Below, piece by piece: positions 60,583-64,000 of a stretch of 64,000 nt of DNA. A program made the translations under genes and the position numbers. The stretch comes from Methylocystis sp. IM3 (GTDB taxonomy: Bacteria; Pseudomonadota; Alphaproteobacteria; Rhizobiales; Beijerinckiaceae). The notes under the pieces were generated by a model. That model saw only the letters and a program-made list of their open reading frames with translations, ran no database searches and was not told the DNA's origin. Each line of letters starts with the position of its first letter. Positions within the stretch are counted from its first letter, which is position 1. The stretch is from contig NZ_JBBPBZ010000002.1 in the NCBI RefSeq assembly GCF_038070105.1, positions 2,896,501 through 2,960,500 of the forward strand. The letters are read 5' to 3'.

Positions 60583-62127
60583 GTGGCGCCGACATTTGCG
60601 CCCCTCAGGGACGCCCCGGAGCGGGCCGATGCGACGAATGCGAGCCGCTTCGCGCTCGACCGCACGGCTCTCGACAGACTGGCCGATCTCGCGCTCGACG
60701 GCGCGAGGCGCGGCGGCGCGGCCTATGCCGACATTCGCCTCGGCGAGACGCTGCGCGAATATGCGCAGGCCAAGGACGACCGCCTGGAGCATTTCGACGA
60801 GCGATCGACGCGCGGCTTCGGCCTGCGCGTGCTGCTCGACGGCTCCTGGGGCTTCTACGGCGCGCGCCGGCTCGACGAGGCGAGCATTCGCGAGGGCGTC
60901 GCGCGCGCGCTGGAGAACGCCCGCGCCGTCCGCCCCATTCAGGGCGCGCCCATCGCGCTCGAGCGGCTCCCGGCCCACGAGGCCGAATGGGCCATGCCCA
61001 TGGGCGTCGATCCTTTCTCCGTCTCCACGAGCGAGAAATCCGACCTTCTGCTCGCGATCTGCGCGAGCGCGCGCGACAATGGCGCCGATTTCTGCTCGGC
61101 CTCGCTTTCACTCGCGCGCGAGGAGCGGCTTTTCGCCAATAGTTTCGGCGCGCGCATCCGCCAGACCCGCACGCGCGTCCATCCGACGTTCACCGCCACG
61201 GCCGTCGACCGCGCCGCCGGGCGCATGGCCTCGCGCGACAGCCTCGTTCCGGCGCGGGGCGCCGGCTGGGAGTATGTGACCGACGCCGGGCTCGTCGCGG
61301 AAGCGGCGGAGGCCGGGGCGCAGGCGCGCGCCAAGCTCACCGCCAAGCCCGTCGTCTCCGGCGACTACGACATCATCATCGATCCGACCAATCTCTGGCT
61401 CACCATCCACGAAACGGTTGGCCATTCGACCGAGCTCGACCGCGTGCTCGGCTGGGAGGCGAATTTCGCCGGCACGAGCTTCGTGAAGCCCCATATGCGT
61501 GGGGATCTGCGCTTCGGCTCGGAGCTGATGACCATCGTCGCCGACCGTTCGCAGCCGGGCGCGCTCTCGACGATCGGCTTCGACGACGACGGCGCCCCGG
61601 CCTCCTCGGCCGAATTCAACATCATCGAAAAGGGCGTGCTGAAGAACTTCCAGATGGCGCTGGGCCAGGCGCATTACATCGGCCTGTCGGCGTCGAACGG
61701 CTGCGCCTACGCCGATAGCCCCACGGCCTTCCCCATACAGCGGATGCCGAACATCTCGCTCGCGCCCAACCCCGAAAAATGCACGCTCGACGACCTCCTC
61801 TCGGGGGTCGAAAAGGGGATTTACGTCGTCGGCGCCGGAAGCTGGAGCATCGACCAGCAGCGCGACAATTTCCAGTTCGGCGGGCAGCTCTTCTACGAGA
61901 TCAAGGACGGCAGGCTCGGCGAATTGCTGCGCGACGGCGCCTATCAGGGCCGCACGATTCCCTTCTGGAACGCGCTCGACGGGCTCGGCGACGCCTCGAC
62001 CTATCACCTCGACGGCACCTTCACCTGCGGCAAGGCGGAGCCGGTGCAGGTCGCGCCGGTCTCCCACGGCAGCCCGCCCGCGCGCTTCCGCAATGTCCGC
62101 GTGCTGAACACGACTGGCGACGAATAA
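60583..62127 (+). CDS. tldD: Metalloprotease TldD
   Basis: This 514-residue subunit has the metal-binding HETVGH motif at residues 276-281, with HSTELDRVLGWEANFAGTSF following. TldD with TldE forms a heterodimeric zinc protease that processes small peptides, such as CcdA antitoxin and microcin precursors in other bacteria. It starts with GTG at 60583, after GGAGAAG. The partner gene tldE follows 4 bases after the stop codon. Confidence 0.95.
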   Translation: MAPTFAPLRDAPERADATNASRFALDRTALDRLADLALDGARRGGAAYADIRLGETLREYAQAKDDRLEHFDERSTRGFGLRVLLDGSWGFYGARRLDEASIREGVARALENARAVRPIQGAPIALERLPAHEAEWAMPMGVDPFSVSTSEKSDLLLAICASARDNGADFCSASLSLAREERLFANSFGARIRQTRTRVHPTFTATAVDRAAGRMASRDSLVPARGAGWEYVTDAGLVAEAAEAGAQARAKLTAKPVVSGDYDIIIDPTNLWLTIHETVGHSTELDRVLGWEANFAGTSFVKPHMRGDLRFGSELMTIVADRSQPGALSTIGFDDDGAPASSAEFNIIEKGVLKNFQMALGQAHYIGLSASNGCAYADSPTAFPIQRMPNISLAPNPEKCTLDDLLSGVEKGIYVVGAGSWSIDQQRDNFQFGGQLFYEIKDGRLGELLRDGAYQGRTIPFWNALDGLGDASTYHLDGTFTCGKAEPVQVAPVSHGSPPARFRNVRVLNTTGDE

Positions 62128-62131
62128 TCGC

Positions 62132-63466
62132 ATGTTTCTCACCTCAGACGACGCGAAGACAATCGCCGGGAAAATCATCGCGCGCTCCAACGCCGACGCC
62201 TGCGTCGTGAAGATCGACGGCGGCGAGGATTACAGCCTGCGTTTCGCGCGCGGCGGCGCTACCACCAATCTCGCCATTTCCGAGACGAGCCTGCGCATTT
62301 CCTCCCATATCGGCGGGCGCGTCGGCTCGGTGACGACGACGCGCCTCGACGAGGCCGCGCTCGACGCCGCTCGCGTCCGCTCGGAGGAGATCGCCCGCAT
62401 GTTGCCGGTCGATCCCGACTATGTCGCGCCATTGGGGCCGCAGGACTATGAAACCTCGGCGCGCTACGACGACAACGCGGCCGCGCTGCGGCTCGATACG
62501 CTCGCGGCCCAGGCGGCGCGGGTGATCGAGGAAGGCGCGCGCGTCGGCGTCGATACGTTCGGCTGCGCGTCGAGCGCGCGGCGCTTCGAGGCGCTGGCGA
62601 CGAGCGCCGGCCTCTTCGCCTATGACCGGCGCAGCGAGATCGACCTTTCGGCCACGGCGCGCAACAAATCCGACAGATGGTCCGGCTGGGCGGGCGCGCA
62701 TCAGTTCTTCGCCGGGCGCCTCGACGCGGAGAGCATCGCGCGCCGCGCCTGCGAGAAGGCCGCGCATGACGCCGAGCCCGTCGATCTCGAGCCCGGCGAT
62801 TACACCGTGATCCTCGAGCCGGTCGCCGTCGCCGAACTCGCCTTCTGGGCCTTGAGTGCGATGGATGCGCGGGCGGCGGACGAAGGCCGCAGCTTCTACG
62901 CGCGCCCCGGCGGCGGCGCGCTGATCGGCGAGACGCTCTTCGACGAGAAACTCACGATCCGCATCGACCCCGCCGATCCGCTCGCGCCGGAAGGCGGCGT
63001 CGGCTACGAGGGCGTGCCGCATCGCGCCCGCGCCTTCATCGACAGGGGCGTCGTCTCTTCGCTTTATCGCTCGCGCGCCTGGGCGCAGAAGACCGGCGCC
63101 GAGGCCATTCCTTTCGCGCGCAATTTCATCATGGAGGGCGGCGACGCCACGCTCGACGACATGGTCCGCTCGGTGAAGCGCGGCGTGCTGGTGACGCGCA
63201 TCTGGTACGAGAACATGGTCGAGCCCAAGGGCCTGCTGCTCACCGGCCTCACCCGAGACGGCAACTTCCTGATCGAGAACGGCCGCGTGACCGCGCCCGT
63301 GCGCAACATGCGCTTCAATCAGCGGCTCGGCGATCTCTTCGCCAATATCGTCGCGCTCGGGCCGACGGAACGGACATGGCGCGCGGCCGGCGGCGGCGGC
63401 GCGGCGGCGGCCCCGCCGATGCTCGTCGAGAAGTTCCATTTCTCATCGAAATCCAGCGGCGTGTAA
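62132..63466 (+). CDS. tldE: TldE (PmbA) protease partner
   Basis: This 444-residue protein resembles TldD but lacks the HExxxH motif, as is normal for TldE/PmbA. Family blocks include DLEPGDYTVILEPVAVAELA, LFDEKLTIRIDPADPL and ENMVEPKGLLLTGLTRDGNF. The ATG at 62132 is 4 bases after tldD, so expression is coupled. Together with TldD it forms the complete protease. A binding-protein gene begins 41 bases after it. Confidence 0.95.
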   Translation: MFLTSDDAKTIAGKIIARSNADACVVKIDGGEDYSLRFARGGATTNLAISETSLRISSHIGGRVGSVTTTRLDEAALDAARVRSEEIARMLPVDPDYVAPLGPQDYETSARYDDNAAALRLDTLAAQAARVIEEGARVGVDTFGCASSARRFEALATSAGLFAYDRRSEIDLSATARNKSDRWSGWAGAHQFFAGRLDAESIARRACEKAAHDAEPVDLEPGDYTVILEPVAVAELAFWALSAMDARAADEGRSFYARPGGGALIGETLFDEKLTIRIDPADPLAPEGGVGYEGVPHRARAFIDRGVVSSLYRSRAWAQKTGAEAIPFARNFIMEGGDATLDDMVRSVKRGVLVTRIWYENMVEPKGLLLTGLTRDGNFLIENGRVTAPVRNMRFNQRLGDLFANIVALGPTERTWRAAGGGGAAAAPPMLVEKFHFSSKSSGV

Positions 63467-63507
63467 GTCATCCCGCCGCCGCGAGGTCAAACGGAGCGCG
63501 CCCCTTC

Positions 63508-64000
63508 ATGTTTCTTCGTTTTCTCGCGGCATGCGTCGCGCTCCTTGTCGCGCTTCCGGCGCTCGCGCTCGACAAGGTGACCTTCGCCACCAACTGGCGC
63601 GCGCAGGCCGAGCATGGCGGCTTCTATCAGGCGGCCGCCGATGGCACCTATGCGCGCTATGGGCTCGACGTCCGCATCCAGCAGGGCGGGCCGCAGGTCA
63701 ACGCGCGGCTCTTGCTCGCGGCGGGACGCGTCGACTTCGCCATGGGCGCCAATACGATTCAGATGTTCGAATCGGTGCAGCAGAACGTGCCGCTCGTCAC
63801 GGTCGCGAGCATGTTCCAGATCGATCCCGTCATCTTCATGTCGCATCCGGGCGAAGGGCTCGACCGCTTCGAGGATTTGCCGAAAGCGACCGTCTTCATC
63901 GCAAACGACATGCGCGCCTCCCTGTGGCAATGGCTGAAACAGGCCTATGGTTTTCAGGACGGAAAAGTGAAGCCCTATGGCTTCAACTCGGCGCCCTTCA
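63508..64000 (+). CDS. NMT1/TauA-type ABC binding protein, N-terminal part (cut by window edge)
   Basis: The first 164 or so residues are visible. A signal peptide (MFLRFLAACVALLVALPALA) is followed by a periplasmic-binding fold of the NMT1/THI5-like/TauA type: LDKVTFATNWRAQAEHGGFY, RYGLDVRIQQGGPQVNA and AAGRVDFAMGAN. Such proteins bind thiamine precursors, taurine or similar small molecules. The ATG at 63508 has GGAG 12 bases upstream. It is independent of the other binding protein at 27991, which belongs to a related but different subgroup. The C-terminal half and the transporter genes lie beyond the window. Confidence 0.85.
   Translation, partial: MFLRFLAACVALLVALPALALDKVTFATNWRAQAEHGGFYQAAADGTYARYGLDVRIQQGGPQVNARLLLAAGRVDFAMGANTIQMFESVQQNVPLVTVASMFQIDPVIFMSHPGEGLDRFEDLPKATVFIANDMRASLWQWLKQAYGFQDGKVKPYGFNSAPF

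Overview
The window is a gene-dense, high-G+C stretch of bacterial chromosome. The protein families, the gene orders (chorismate mutase-hisC-tyrC, a DnaA-like protein next to a DUF6456-type protein, glnB-glnA) and the sequences of RpoB, RpoC, RpoH and ribosomal protein L10 point to an alphaproteobacterium of the order Hyphomicrobiales (Rhizobiales). A methylotroph or PHA-storing relative such as the Methylocystaceae is possible, but the genus cannot be fixed from this sequence alone. I see no rRNA, tRNA, insertion sequence, prophage or CRISPR array. The window cuts a HlyD-family gene at its left end and an NMT1/TauA-type binding-protein gene at its right end.

Layout. 1-7.5 kb: HlyD-type adaptor (partial), ETF-ubiquinone oxidoreductase, a YdcF-type membrane protein, a LuxR-type regulator with a degenerate receiver, a 37-residue membrane protein with its own terminator, small secreted or membrane proteins, a cysteine-cluster protein and a mercaptopyruvate-type sulfurtransferase. 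7.7-10.7 kb: glnB-glnA with a strong terminator, a PHA-granule-region protein and a FixJ-like regulator. 10.8-13.7 kb: tyrC-hisC-chorismate mutase operon for tyrosine/phenylalanine. 13.9-24.5 kb: cupin protein, DUF815 ATPase, glnE, parvulin isomerase, argJ, lipoprotein, mutT, DUF2252 protein and an HWE-type histidine kinase. 24.6-34 kb: parE, a glycosyltransferase, a three-gene ABC importer, an SDR, rpoH and a HerA-like ATPase. 34-37.4 kb: Sco1-type copper protein, YgjP-type metallopeptidase, a small secreted protein and a phosphotransacetylase.

37.6-51.9 kb is the information-processing core: pheS, a small inserted gene, pheT, then a long structured leader and rplJ-rplL-rpoB-rpoC, closed by a terminator. 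The usual upstream neighbours rplK-rplA are absent. 51.9-64 kb holds yidD, several uncharacterised proteins, a DnaA-domain protein paired with a DUF6456-type protein, sufE, lemA, cysE, a crotonase-fold enzyme lacking both classical glutamates, an acyltransferase/SGNH pair, an RluA-type pseudouridine synthase and the tldD-tldE protease pair.

Functionally, GlnB (PII), GlnA and GlnE give three parts of one nitrogen-control circuit within about 11 kb: the PII T-loop tyrosine and the adenylylation tyrosine of GlnA are both present, and GlnE is the enzyme that acts on GlnA. No single unambiguous new defence or mobile system was found. The strongest unexplained items are the 37-residue membrane protein, the rewired rplJ leader, the gene inserted between pheS and pheT, two regulators with degenerate receiver domains, and a chorismate mutase with a large unassigned C-terminal half.
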